A stretch of DNA of 64,000 bases, from the NCBI GenBank assembly GCA_949715645.1, contig OX454527.1, positions 45,315,803 through 45,379,802 of the forward strand, given 5' to 3'. Numbering within the stretch: position 1 is the first letter of the stretch; every line of letters begins with the position of its first letter. Positions 21,820 to 33,210 of this stretch are shown piece after piece. The stretch is from Portevinia maculata (lineage: Eukaryota > Arthropoda > Insecta > Diptera > Syrphidae). The notes beneath the pieces were generated by a model that saw only the letters and a program-made list of their open reading frames with translations, had not been told where the DNA came from and did no database searches. A program made the position numbers and the translations under genes.

Positions 21820-24800
21820 AATCGATATCCGCCCTCGCGCATTCATACGGATCGATAAGTGAGAGAGACATCCTGAGAGACCAATATGTACCGAAACCCA
21901 ACAAACTGATGCTGGGTGCCTTCATCCACCATTCCATAATAAATGGCTACCGCTGTGTTGCGAACCCACCACCCCACACCGACGATGTGAGTTCGATTTC
22001 AATTCACACTACGTCTACGACTAGTCGGAGCAAGCGATGCAACTTTATTGCACGAATGGCTTGGAAGTCGGACGGAAGTTCTATTCATAGGTTGTTCCTA
22101 TAAATTTGAGCTAATATTATTATTTAGCGTTCCGGTGTGTCACTTCATAGCAAAGAAGAAATTTACCCCTTGTAGTTGTCGGTGGCTAGTCGTCAAACAA
22201 AGCGTCCATCAATAAATTGCACCTAAGGGTGTGTACGGTTACTGTGTGTGTCGAAAAGGCGCGAATGCATTTCGCCTTTTGTTAACGTAGTTCGAATCTG
22301 AATTGTTTTTTATTTGATTGAAAAGTGCAAATAAAACGCTATCGCCATCGTGAATATTGATTATATCATCGACCGCGTTGGAAATAGGCTTAAGAACACG
22401 ACAGAACTGTATGTTCGCGATATAAACAGAATTTTTTTCGAAACATATGTGCGGGAAAAACAACACCTCGGTTGAGTTATTCACAAAAAGGTAAATAACA
22501 ACAATTGTAGAATGCGGGAGAGTGTATCCTTGCTTCACATGGCAATGCATTTACTTATTGTGGTAAAGATTTGGTTAACCTATCTGTCCAGCCTCAAAGC
22601 TGATGGCTGTTCTTTATTTTTGTTGCAATATGTATTTCTTTCGCGCGCAATCTTAGAATGTTTACTTTAAAGTTAGTTTAATATGGTATTTGATTTTTCT
22701 TTACATTCTTCCAACCACATTTGGTGTTTTCTAAAGCCCATCCCGGGGAATTCATCCCCTTATAAAGTTAACTCCCACTGAGATGTAACTCATTGTTTAA
22801 CAGACCGATGTGGATCGATTTATCGATTCGATGTTGGTCCTTGATATGTTGGATTAGATATGGATTTATAATTAATACATTCCTCAATTTTTGGGTGTTT
22901 TTTTTTTATTTAAGTGCGTTGTAGGTATTGTATGCACCGATTAGTCACATACGAGTATATTTAGGCTGCCTTAACGCAGTAATTTATTTCAAGTCGACGA
23001 AATTTGATAATGGTGAGGCAAATAAATAAAAAAAAACAAAGTCAAAGAAGCTTGCGTTTGCATCCATATGGGAAATTCGTTGCTTCGTAATATCCTAAAG
23101 TCTCAGACAAGACTCAAGCCTTCAAAATACAGGACAGGTTCTAATTATACAAGATTGAATAAGTGTGTTAGCAATGGTGAGGCTCAACTGTGTCGCAACT
23201 GTGAATAAGGTAGGCTTATTTTACTTTCAATTGGGAGTTGTCGTTGTCTCCACAGACTCGACTTTAAAAAAGAGCAACTTTGTAAATATGACAGCGTTAT
23301 AATTCGCTTTATGGAGTTGACAACGGCGGTTTCACCATAGTTATTGGGTTTTTCGATATATGTATTCGGAGCTAAGTACGATTTTAGGTTTTCAGGCGAA
23401 AGAAATTTTAGTCGATCATTAACTGCAGGCACTGGTGTAAGCAGTCCGATTTCACGCCTTTATATACATTCAAACCTAAACACACGATTTCCGCGCCGTC
23501 TGAACTGACTCTTAAGCCAATAAATGATCACTAGTGTTCGGCTGCTCAGGCGACAAGAAAAAATAACGGTTTTTTGTAGAACAGTTATTTACAAGCATTT
23601 TTTACTATGGGAGGGGCGGGGTCTATCTCGCCCCATTTGGCGGGAGCGGCGATTTTCTAAAACAAAACACTTCAAATGGAAAAAAAATATTTGAAAATAA
23701 CGGTAATAATTACAATTAAGTATTGCACATTTTTGTAAAGCTTAAAGTCGGTTCTATCCTGTTTTTAAATCAAGTGATTTTCGTTAATAGTTTTTGAAAA
23801 AACTTATTTCAAACTCAAAATTTCGGGAAAAATGAAAAAAAAACATTTTTTTACTATTTTTTTGCTGTTATTAGTTTTTAATCGAATACTGAAAACTAGA
23901 TGGTTTTAAGTCTACTAGTTTTTGAGAAAATTGAAAATTACCAAACCTACTTTTTATTAAATTATTATTTATGGACTTTTTTTTTCCTTGACGTCAATGA
24001 ATAAATAATGATATCCTTCTAATAAGTAGAGAACAGTAAGTAATTTGGCGTTACCTAGAATGCAAGCATTACGGTACAGCGTATAAACAGTGAGGTTATG
24101 TATGATGGGCATCCTACTCTCCCCCACATTAAACAAATAAGCCAATAAATGACCACAAGTGTTTGGCTGTAAAATGCTTCCATGGCACGTTAAAAAAATA
24201 AGCACCCTAGGTTTGAAGCTTTATCATATCAACGCAGCTTGTCCGCTGTATGATGTAAAAACCATACTACGGAATTTCTACGTCAAAATCGTTAACTGAC
24301 AACTACCTCAATCATTAGATCCGCCAACCCGCCAACCCGCCAACTCGCCGATCAATGAATCTTGAACGTTTTTTTAAGCAGCGAATTCCACCGAAAGAAT
24401 GCAACAGCTGCCCTCCAATACTTTAAAAGGTAAATGGACGTGTGCGCCAGAAAATCCTTTATCGCAACATTGGGGCATCAAGAGGAAACCCCATGCAGGG
24501 TCGGCCCAAGCACATCACTGCAGCGTCCCCCGTTAAAGAGCGATTTTCGTTAAATACGACTCAGGGGAGAAATCAATCTAAGGCAAATATAACATTCAGG
24601 TAGGCCTAGCGACACAATGAATACCTTAAAGCTATTCCACAAAGTATGCATGCGGATTCCTAGACATGACTGGATATCACCGCTGCCGAAAAAGGAAGAT
24701 ACAACATTTGAATCATAGGAGCACATGCCACATGTCGAAAACGTGTTTACGGCAACGAACGCTTACATAAACAGGCACTACTATTGCTACACATGGTATT

Positions 24801-25879
24801 AGTCATGGGAAGGGCAGAAATGCTCTGGTCAGAGCTATTCGGATCCCGGGGGATAGCAAAATAATTGCATAAGCTTAGGCGAAACATAAGGGTCGCGAGT
24901 TGAATCTCTGGATCTACATGTCGTGAGCGCAGCTCAAGCGGACTAGATGATGGTAACAATTCGAGTGGACATCTAGTGTGGACACTAGATCGTACACGCC
25001 ACGAAGTAAGGACAATAGCTTACAGTGGTTTTTTTTACGGAATGGAAGAAAATACGAACGAAACAGGTATCATCTTTGCGGCAGAGCTATTTGGCAACGT
25101 CCTTATGATTGTAAAGTCCGCCGACGGTTTGATACTGGGTAGATGCAAGGTGAGGCGTGAAATGTTATTGTGTTACTATGCGATCTTCTTGTGGACAATG
25201 AAAATATACTACGCGAGTTGCTTAAGTATTGTGAAGGACTTTTAAACGAACATTGTGCCACACGCTCATGGGAGTTAAAAAAAACTTTCTCATGAACATC
25301 GTGGCTACACAAACATTCTGATTTCCATAGCACACGTGCTGAGGATGAGAAAGAAACCGCTTTTAGAAGTATTTCATGGTTACACCGAACATTATTTCTG
25401 AAAGTGTATTTTCGGTGGATTTTCGATGCAATTAACCCCTTTCTTTTCCATTCACTTAAAGTGTACCTGTCTGGGTGGACATGACTTTCATTTCCATGAA
25501 TGTGTGGCAAGGCACTAAGTTTTTTTCCTCCTATCCTCAACATGGGATTATAAATAAATGGGCTTATAAATAAAAAACTAGTTTTATGCGCTCGTATGTG
25601 TTGCAATAATGTTCATCGATTGTTCACACAAATCTGATCTTCTCGTTTCTCATAGTCAATGAGCTCTCAAATTTGGGATCCCGACACACACCCATTATTG
25701 TTTCATGATGTTTTCACATCGCGGTGCAATTTGAAGTAATTGAGTAAACAGTTAGTTTTTATATCTGGGGACTGAATCTAATGAATAATACAACAGGACT
25801 AATGTAAAAATGGCCTTCGCTTTGATACAAGTTATGAGCAAAAGAAAATTGTAAAAAATATTTGTTAGTTTCTCCACAG
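21820..25879. other. Intergenic region, no gene recognised
   Basis: AT-rich, with short open frames on both strands that lack codon-level or motif support. Two ~31-bp blocks beginning aagccaataaatga (23513 and 24140) are direct repeats. A short cgccaac microsatellite occurs near 24325-24345. The 3' end presumably holds the promoter and 5' UTR of the BTB gene; an acceptor-like ttctccacag ends at 25879. Confidence 0.5.
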
Positions 25880-25903
25880 ACTTTCTCTGAGAAAAACCCC
25901 GCC

Positions 25904-27770
25904 ATGACTGTCGAAAACTATCATCTGAAGTGGGACGCCCACTTATCCCACCTCAATACGTCCATCGCAACATTGTACAGGTAGGCCACTGGAATATCAT
26001 TACATATTAAGCCACTTTATTTTATATCCACTTTTTAGAAATGATAAATTTGCGGATGTCATGTTATACAGTAGCAGCCCAGAATGCGGTTTTCCAAGGA
26101 TAGGCATCTTAGCGCACAAATTCATACTAAGCTCTTCTAGTCAGGTAAACAGTAAACTTAACGAATTAAAACCGAATTCAACTTGATCTTTCAGTTTTTC
26201 GCTTCAATTTTTGAAAGCACTTTGCCTGCAACAACGTCTTCTGGAGTATTTCACATTGTTCTTCCCCCAGACTTAACTCAACGTACGATCCAGATTCTAG
26301 TGCAGTACATGTACAGCGGAGAAGCGACAGTGCCTAATGACATCCTTGGGACAGTTCTGAGAGGTGGGGAGTTGCTGAGAATACGCGGCCTTTGCCGTGC
26401 TTCACCAAACAGCGTTGAGATGAGCAATGAAAGTCAAAACACGTATCCAAATTCAACACCTGTCGAAAGCAATATTCGCTTTGCGAATGAGCTGCGAGGT
26501 TTGGGCGCCTCAGTGCTTCCAGAGGAAAGTCCAGTGATGGTCAAATCACCAAAACCACCACAGTCAGGACTACTTAGAATCTCGAACTGCAACACTTTGG
26601 GCGGCGGAATCACTGTAAACAAGGAGGTTGCCATCGATCCTGATCCAGATGAAGGCAAATATTCCTATCAAGAGAGTAGTCCACTTCGACAACCAACCAG
26701 GCGTCCATCCTGCAGAGAAAGTGGTTGTACAGGTTGTTCAGATTCTGGTGACAGACAGTGCCTTCCCGAAATGGTTCAAGCACCATCACACAAACGATCG
26801 ATGAGAGCGGATCTCCATCATAGTAGTCAGTCCATTGAGGAAAGGCCAACAGTCGAACATAACGTCAGCTATAGGAGGATTAGTTTACCCATTGATCCGC
26901 CAACATCTGAGAAGCCCTTAACACAGCTATCACCCGATGGAGAAATCAATTGCTTCCAAATAAAAGAAGAGCCTTCCGATTGCTGGCATGTTGATCAATC
27001 GCCTCCCATTGATGTATCAACAAGTGTTGGCGTCCCAAAAATAGTCCTCAAACTGAAAGGACAGCGATCTTCGCCCCCGGTTCCACCACCTATAAAAATC
27101 GAGATACCCACTAGTGGCGATGATGAATGCAGTCAAACACCATTAGACAATGTTGATCGGCTACCCTTGCCCTACACTAGGTTAGTATGCGACATTTGCA
27201 AGAAATCCTTTGACGAACCAAAGGCTTGGGTACGACACATCGAGAGTCATATGGACAAACCCGAATCGGAAAAGGATTTCGATACTTCTGCTTCTAGCGG
27301 CTTCACTCAATCATCTTCCAGGCTGACATATGTGCCAAAAAAACGAAGACGCGACTCGGTAGGTTAATGTTTTATTGAGTTTAATATAAACAGAATCTTC
27401 TGTTTAATTTGTTTTTTCCATCAGCCACATGCGAAACCTGGTACCCATGTAACGTTAATCTGTGATCTTTGTACAATGTAAGATGATGTCGCCTGAATAG
27501 TGTTTATAACTCTTGAAGGATATTTTAGGTCGTTCTCTACACCAGCTGAATGGGTGCGTCACACAAACAACCAGCACACAGAGTCAGAGTTAGCCATGTT
27601 CAACAGCCAAAGTAATACTATTCAACAGAAGCCAGAAACAGAGTTAGTGAGGTATAGCAGAAGGCACCATTCTGGCGGACTATTTAAAGCGTGAGTTCTA
27701 GCGATTGACTGCAGAAGCAGACACTACTAAAGATTTTGTTTATCTTTGCAGTCAAAGTTTTTCATCGTAA
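25904..27770 (+). CDS. BTB/POZ and C2H2 zinc-finger transcription factor
   Basis: Exons: 25904-25980, 26039-26144, 26195-27358, 27425-27477, 27529-27690 and 27752-27770. They sum to 1581 nt (526 codons plus stop), in phase at all GT/AG junctions. The N-terminal BTB/POZ domain covers about residues 1-125, with NYHLKWDAHLSHLNTSIATL, KFADVMLYS, AHKFILSSSSQFFASIFES and IQILVQYMYSGEATV. A long Pro/Ser-rich linker with an IKEEP motif follows. Two C2H2 fingers sit near the C-terminus: CDICKKSFDEPKAWVRHIESH and CDLCTM-SFSTPAEWVRHTNNQH, the second split by intron 4. This layout fits insect BTB-ZF regulators of the tramtrack/lola type, expected to be nuclear and to dimerise through the BTB. I cannot safely name the ortholog. 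The last exon encodes only QSFSS before the stop. Confidence 0.87.
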
Positions 27771-27968
27771 TCAAACGTACAAACAATTCGAAGGCCAATA
27801 GTGATGGTTGCCCTAAGATGTTTATGAAATGTCAGAAAGGAACAGTGATATTGGAAGACGCACAAGAAAAAATGATATATACGACGATTTATGAATGGGA
27901 GCTATACAATCAAATGATCAACGAACCGTTTGCAAGAGACGAGTATATTCGATCGACCTGTATATATA

Positions 27969-28602
27969 CAGGGTGTTATGTACTTATTTGTGAACATATT
28001 TGAAGGGTTGATTCTGGGGTTAATCTTCTAAGAAAAATCATTCTACTTGTAGGGTGTATTTTCAATATTCACCAAGATCCAGCGGATTTTAGGAGATCTT
28101 TACTTTGACCTTAAATATACATATTAAAAAAATGTATTTCTGTACAGAAATCTATTAGGAATAAACAAAAACCGGAAAACAAATCGAAAAGGGTTTTCTT
28201 TTCTGTAACCTGATCCTGGTGATCCTTACAGTAATTACTCGCAGAGCTATAAAGTCTATTGTGGTTCAGGGTAGGTCAAAGTAAAGCACACCTCAAACCT
28301 CTGTATCTTGATGGGTGCAGTTGCTCAGTGATAAGCGTATTGGATCACTGACCGAGAGGCTCAGGTTAAATTCACGCCGGAGCCCAGTAACGCATAAAGT
28401 TTTTTTTTACTGCTCTATCTCTTGCAAAAGTCTGACCGACATCCAAGAGTATGAGTTGTCACGACATGCTCCTCTAGTTTGTATATCCCTTTTTTCCTGC
28501 CAAGAAATAACTTCACACACACAAAGGGTTGGAGTAGCTAGGTCTTAGGCCCTTTATGGATCTTAAATGTCTAATTTTTTTCAAAAAGTACATAACACCC
28601 TC
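27969..28602. mobile_element. Tc1/mariner-type MITE with a SINE inside
   Basis: The inverted ends CAGGGTGTTATGTACTT (left) and GAGGGTGTTATGTACTT (reverse complement of right) sit next to TA on both sides (27967-27968 and 28603-28604). No transposase is visible. It starts about 200 bp after the BTB gene stop, so the 3' UTR of that gene probably runs into it; an AATAAA lies at 28160-28165. Confidence 0.7.
28311..28560 (+). mobile_element. tRNA-derived SINE
   Basis: The head at 28311-28380 resembles a tRNA, with GTTGCTCAGTGATAAGCG (box A-like) and GGTTAAATTCACGCC (box B-like). The body and 3' end match the other copies at 17464-17646 and 30960-31150 (gacatccaagagta, ctaggtcttaggccctttatgg). It lies within the mariner-type element 27969-28602. 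Confidence 0.7.
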
Positions 28603-30284
28603 TATAAACGACGCAATATATCTGTAAATATTTACACAATGAATTGCATTTTTTCAAATTCCAATTTAAAAATACAATTTTTTCTTAATTAAATGCTTTT
28701 AACTTGTAACGACATTCAATGGAAAATTTAACCTTGTTTCATGTGTGGACTTCAAAGATCTTCCTTACGGATAAATACTGTGGAAAGACTTCTAGATCTT
28801 AACACAAGGGCAATGACAAAATACGCAAGGCATAAAATCTAGGTTCGTGGAAGCTGCCTTGCATGAAATAGTAGGCAAAATAGAGGCAAGCCTTGATCAT
28901 GTTGCATACGTTTTCGCTGCCTTCCTTGATGTAGACACCTTTAATAATGTGCATAACAACTAAGTATTTAGTACTAGGAAATACTAGTACAATAAGAAGG
29001 GTGTCAGATTTCAAGTATTTACTTGATTTGATATGAATAAAATAAAGTTGTGCTTCCAAATACGAACAGTAAATACTGGATTCATTCAACTAAATACCGC
29101 AAACGGTTAGGGATGTGAGTGGCAGATGCGAAATTGGAAAATATTTTAGTTTTAATGTTCCAGATGGAATCAGACCTACGACGGGAGTTTGGAACGGGTC
29201 TTATAAACTTATTTCTGAATTTAGGATGAGCGTTGAGAATATTCTTGTTGGTATGTCTATCCGTTTGCAGATATGCATCTTTGCCATGTTGAAATAACTA
29301 CCGACAGGATTTATAAATAACATTTAATATTTATCAGGGAGACCAAATTTAAAAACAACGACTACTTTTATGGTGAGATGGCAGAAATATTTTCCAATTG
29401 CTGATACCATAATCTCTGTCACAAGAAATTTGTTATCCATGAAATGTCAGCTTTTTAGGGGCGCCTTTGTCCGGTGTTGAGGATGATATCTCAGGATTGG
29501 CTAAATATAGGACCAAATGAAGGACGTATTTGAAAAGAGAACGTGCGAAACATAGGGCTGCAAACTGGCGTATACGTTAAATCGATATTCGAGCAACGAA
29601 ATGTGTTTAAAGCTAATGTAGCTCACCATAGCGCGACCGAGCAACGATCGATAGTCGCTGCAACGGACGATCAAAATATCAAACTGCAATAATCGCATTG
29701 CTTGTCCTTATTAAAACACAAAGCCGGTTGAACGACGAGGTAGCACGGTCGCACATCGTTTCGAGATCGCTCAAGCTATTAGGACAAGGAATTTGGTAGC
29801 GCTACTAAACAAGCGACGCGACCGACCAAAGCTCATCCTTCGGTCGCGCAATGGCTGCCAATTAGGGCGTAAACTTATAAATGGTGGAAAACTATTTATT
29901 TAAAAAAAAAAAATTTTTCTTTATTACCGTAAGTCTTGCTACATAACGCACAGTTCTGCAAGCAGTACTTGATGTATGCCTACGCCTTCGCCAATGTCAA
30001 CTTGAAATCCTGGATCTCTTCTTTTGTTTCAGTTTTATTACCAAAGTTTATAGGCAAATACAAATATTAAGGTACCAAAAATGCCTTTATTCCAGTAAAA
30101 AGGTGCAGGCTTAAATTCGGTGTTTGCCCACCAACCCAAATCAGAGCTACGATAAAGCGTTTTATCGAGCGGCTACAATTTCATCCAATGTCAATAAATA
30201 CTTATAACAAAACAAAATAATATAAATAAATACTTAGAACATTGGCATATCCAAATTAAAGACGTTCCGAAATACCCATTTATA
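28603..30284. other. Intergenic interval with a possible small inverted-repeat element
   Basis: No gene recognised. At about 29621-29860 the ends share ccat(a/t)gcgcgaccga in inverted orientation, with further CGACCGA words inside. This could be a short MITE, but I see no clear target duplication. Confidence 0.35.
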
Positions 30285-30605
30285 GGTCCGTTCGCGAACT
30301 AATATGCAAACGTAAATTTATATAAACTTTCGTGCAAAACTACCCAAACGCGTTCGCGTACTGAGAAAATGGTGAAAAGATGAACGAAAGAAAAATGTAC
30401 TTTCGTTCATTTTTCTTCACACAGAATTTCAGCTGGTAAGAAAATGAAACAGCAAAAAAAACAGCTGTTGCTTCTTTTCAAGCCAAACTAAGAAGTTTTT
30501 ACACAAAAGCGTTCGCGTACTTTTTTTAGAAATGAGAGGATTCTCTCTCGATTTTGGAGATTTGACACTTTTCATTTTCCTACACATAAAGTACGCGAAC
30601 GGACC
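30285..30605. mobile_element. MITE, 321 bp, TIR GGTCCGTTCGCG
   Basis: Left end GGTCCGTTCGCGAACT; right end reverse complement GGTCCGTTCGCGTACTT. The flanking repeat ttata is at 30280-30284 and 30606-30610, although TTA or TA alone would also fit this AT-rich site. An internal palindrome pairs gaacgaaagaaaaatg with actttcgttc. No coding capacity; superfamily not assigned. Confidence 0.65.
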
Positions 30606-30959
30606 TTATATATAGGTATACAAGAATTGTTCGTTTAAAGCAATAAGATAATACTATCGTTTATGTATATCACCTAATGTCGAAGGGCCGAAGAGGTACT
30701 CCCTAGGGGAGAGTCATATGCCCTCTACTGTTGGTCCTGATTCTCGACGATATTCTAAAAAAATATTTAGGTCAAGGGGTACCTATAGACGTTACAGTCT
30801 ATGTAGATTGTCATCATCATCCAGGCAAATTCCTCAATACAATGAGTACAATTAGAGAAGCTGCTTTAAGAACTCTCAGCGATGATTGAACAACGGTGAA
30901 TCGGAACGTAATTGCAAAAAGTCTGTAGATTAGATAGAGCGCTGTCGAAGAAACAATTT

Positions 30960-31150
30960 TTATTTTGCGTGATCTAGTCCAATCTCTTGTGAAAGTCTGC
31001 CAAACATCCAAGAGTACCAATTGTCATGAGAAACTTTTCAAATTTGACGTTCGGAGTCGGCTTAAAATTGTAGGTGTGGAAGGGGCCTACATTTCGCGCA
31101 AGCGAATGGTTGGAGAAACTAGGTTTTAGGCCCTGTAAGGGTTGTTGATG
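30960..31150 (+). mobile_element. SINE 3' part, third copy
   Basis: Matches 28419-28555 (tctcttgtgaaagtctgcc, acatccaagagta, ggttggagaaactaggtttt, aggccctgtaaggg). The tRNA-like head is not evident; the sequence upstream (30880-30960) may be its degraded remainder. Confidence 0.65.
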
Positions 31151-31724
31151 CCAAAATTTTTTTTGATCTGGCCAATTTCCGATGATCTACTGTTCACGAT
31201 TCGATTTGTTAGCATCTAGCCATTCAGATCCTACACACGATGTATAAAATTGGATATTGGAAACATGTAAATGATGTGAGTAGGATTTACTTGCTGTTGA
31301 TATTTTAGAGTTTAATTCCCAAGTGCGGTACGAGCCAGTTGAATTGAGGTAAGTTCAACTGCATTGCACCCCGTCGTTCTAGGCCCATCGGCATATCCAT
31401 GCCTCTACTTGTAGTTGCCCCCAGTATCTTTGATATTTCTATGATTAGGGTGCGAAATGAGCCTATCGAGTTTACCGTTCTTAAGAAATTCCGAGAAAAA
31501 GTCAAATTCAACCGGAAATCAGATTGCGTTTGAAGCATCCGTTTCGGAGCAAGATCAATAAAGCATACAAACGCGTTCATTTAACAGAGATTCAGCTGTT
31601 ACAGTTTGAAAGGCTTTATTATAAATTTCAAAGTAATGGAGGGTGCGTGTTGATCACTTGTCGTTATTTTCTTTCTAAAATATCACATAACTGAACTTAA
31701 CAACAAATTATCTTTTTAATGTGT

Positions 31725-32510
31725 AAACATTTTTGCTCTCGTTGATGTGAAATATCTAGCGTCACCATCATCGTCAAATTTCGTCATCGTCAGATTTTCC
31801 CGTTAATTTTCATTACCACGTGAGTTAATCGCTGCTCGACAGATCACCGCAATTAAACGACGTTTGGCGCGGTTAGTACGTAGATGGTTGACCGTTTGAG
31901 AACAACCGCGTGTCGTTGTTTTTTTTTATTATTAAATATGTATGTTCAATTATCACCGCAATTAAACAACGTTTGGCGCGGTTAGTACGTAGATGGGTGA
32001 CCGTTTGAGAACAACCGCGTGTCGTTGTATTTTTTTTTATTAATTATGTATGTTCAATTTTAGAGATTATTATGTCCTTACGAAACACCGGAAAGTTGTG
32101 TGGAAGTAGATTTGTTTTGAATAATTGAAGTTGTATAGCTTGTAGTTTGTTGTCCATCAGTTTAAGGTAAGAGGAAAAATATCGATTTGTACTTCGGTAA
32201 CCGATGGCGATTTAAGAATGTCACTTAAACGACAATCGATGCTATATTTTCTCGGTACATCGACACACTTGATACGACGGTGTACGTCTCCTACTTCAGC
32301 TTAAACCAATTACTTGTTCGGTCAAACATTAAATAAATTTTGTCGTTGACATTAAATATATATCAAGGTTTTTTTTCAATACAATACCCAAATCTCTTGT
32401 TTATCAAAACCACAACCTCTGTGATATTTCCACATGCAACACTGACGAGCCTACATGTTTACAAATCAACTATACCGTGAGTGCAGCGTGGCTCGAACCT
32501 TTTTTATTTT
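31725..32510 (+). repeat. Dispersed repeat with 5S-rRNA-like core, copy 2 (core duplicated)
   Basis: Matches copy 1 at 14990-15430. Here the 5S-like core is present twice: full-length at about 31803-31919 and again, from the GATCACCG block onward, at about 31951-32028, each followed by a T-run. The second core has GATGGGTGACCGTTTGAGAA, closer to a canonical box C than the first. The repeat ends with the block at 32450-32505 that is shared with 16668-16730; that block contains a box B-like GGTTCGAGCC on the minus strand. Confidence 0.75.
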
Positions 32511-33210
32511 ATAACTTTCAATTTTCAACACTTACATTTTACTTCAAATAATCCGCAGCATTTTCTTGTCGGAGAGCTTGGGAAGAAATTTGCAGAGTAT
32601 CTGTCAAAAAGCTTAACGCGTCATTATGCTCTGCGGAAAAGTGCGTTTCATTTGATCGGAGAATAAGTCCGACAAATGAATCGGAACGGGTACGTCGAAT
32701 GGAAATTTTTTTTCCGAACAAATATCTCGACAAGGGCCGGATATCTTGGTGATTTTGGGAGGATACAGGAAAGGCATATATTAAAACAACGTTTAATTCA
32801 GAAAATTTGTTATTTTTTCCATTAAGCAAACGTATATTTTTCAAAAATAGTAGGCCCAAGATATGTATGTATACAATAATAAATAAATGTAAAATATCCA
32901 AGAACACAATATAAAAAAATAAAATAAATAAATGTGCATGAAATTTGTCAAAATGGTGAATGTACCATTATTCAGATTTGAAGGTAAGCAACAGCTTCAC
33001 CTGGAACACATAATCACTGCCCAGAGACTTACACATTCATTCAGTTTTCTGACGTTTCGCCGTGCTTCTGAAATATTAATTTGGTTTAAGTAAAATCAAC
33101 AACTCATGGCAACACGTAAATTGAACTTGTAAAATAGGTTTTTTGTTTTCTTATGACATGTTTTATTTTTGTTCTAACATTAAAGTTGGAATAATGTATG
33201 TATAGATTGC
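32511..33210. other. Downstream flank of the glutathione transferase gene
   Basis: No supported gene. The minus-strand frame 32539-32907 has no recognisable motif. A TTTATT at 33162-33167 provides a minus-strand AATAAA about 45 bp downstream of the glutathione transferase stop codon. Confidence 0.5.

Noticed and set aside
23969..24205. 78-codon minus-strand frame and other short frames at 21.9-25.1 kb
   Set aside because: No motif, no splice support, AT-rich context; indistinguishable from chance.
25103..25606. 167-codon minus-strand open frame
   Set aside because: No recognisable domain and poorly protein-like composition; it lies in the upstream region of the BTB gene without splice or start support.
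28311..28380. Functional tRNA gene
   Set aside because: The box B-like region reads GGTTAAATTC and the sequence continues into a SINE body shared with two other loci.
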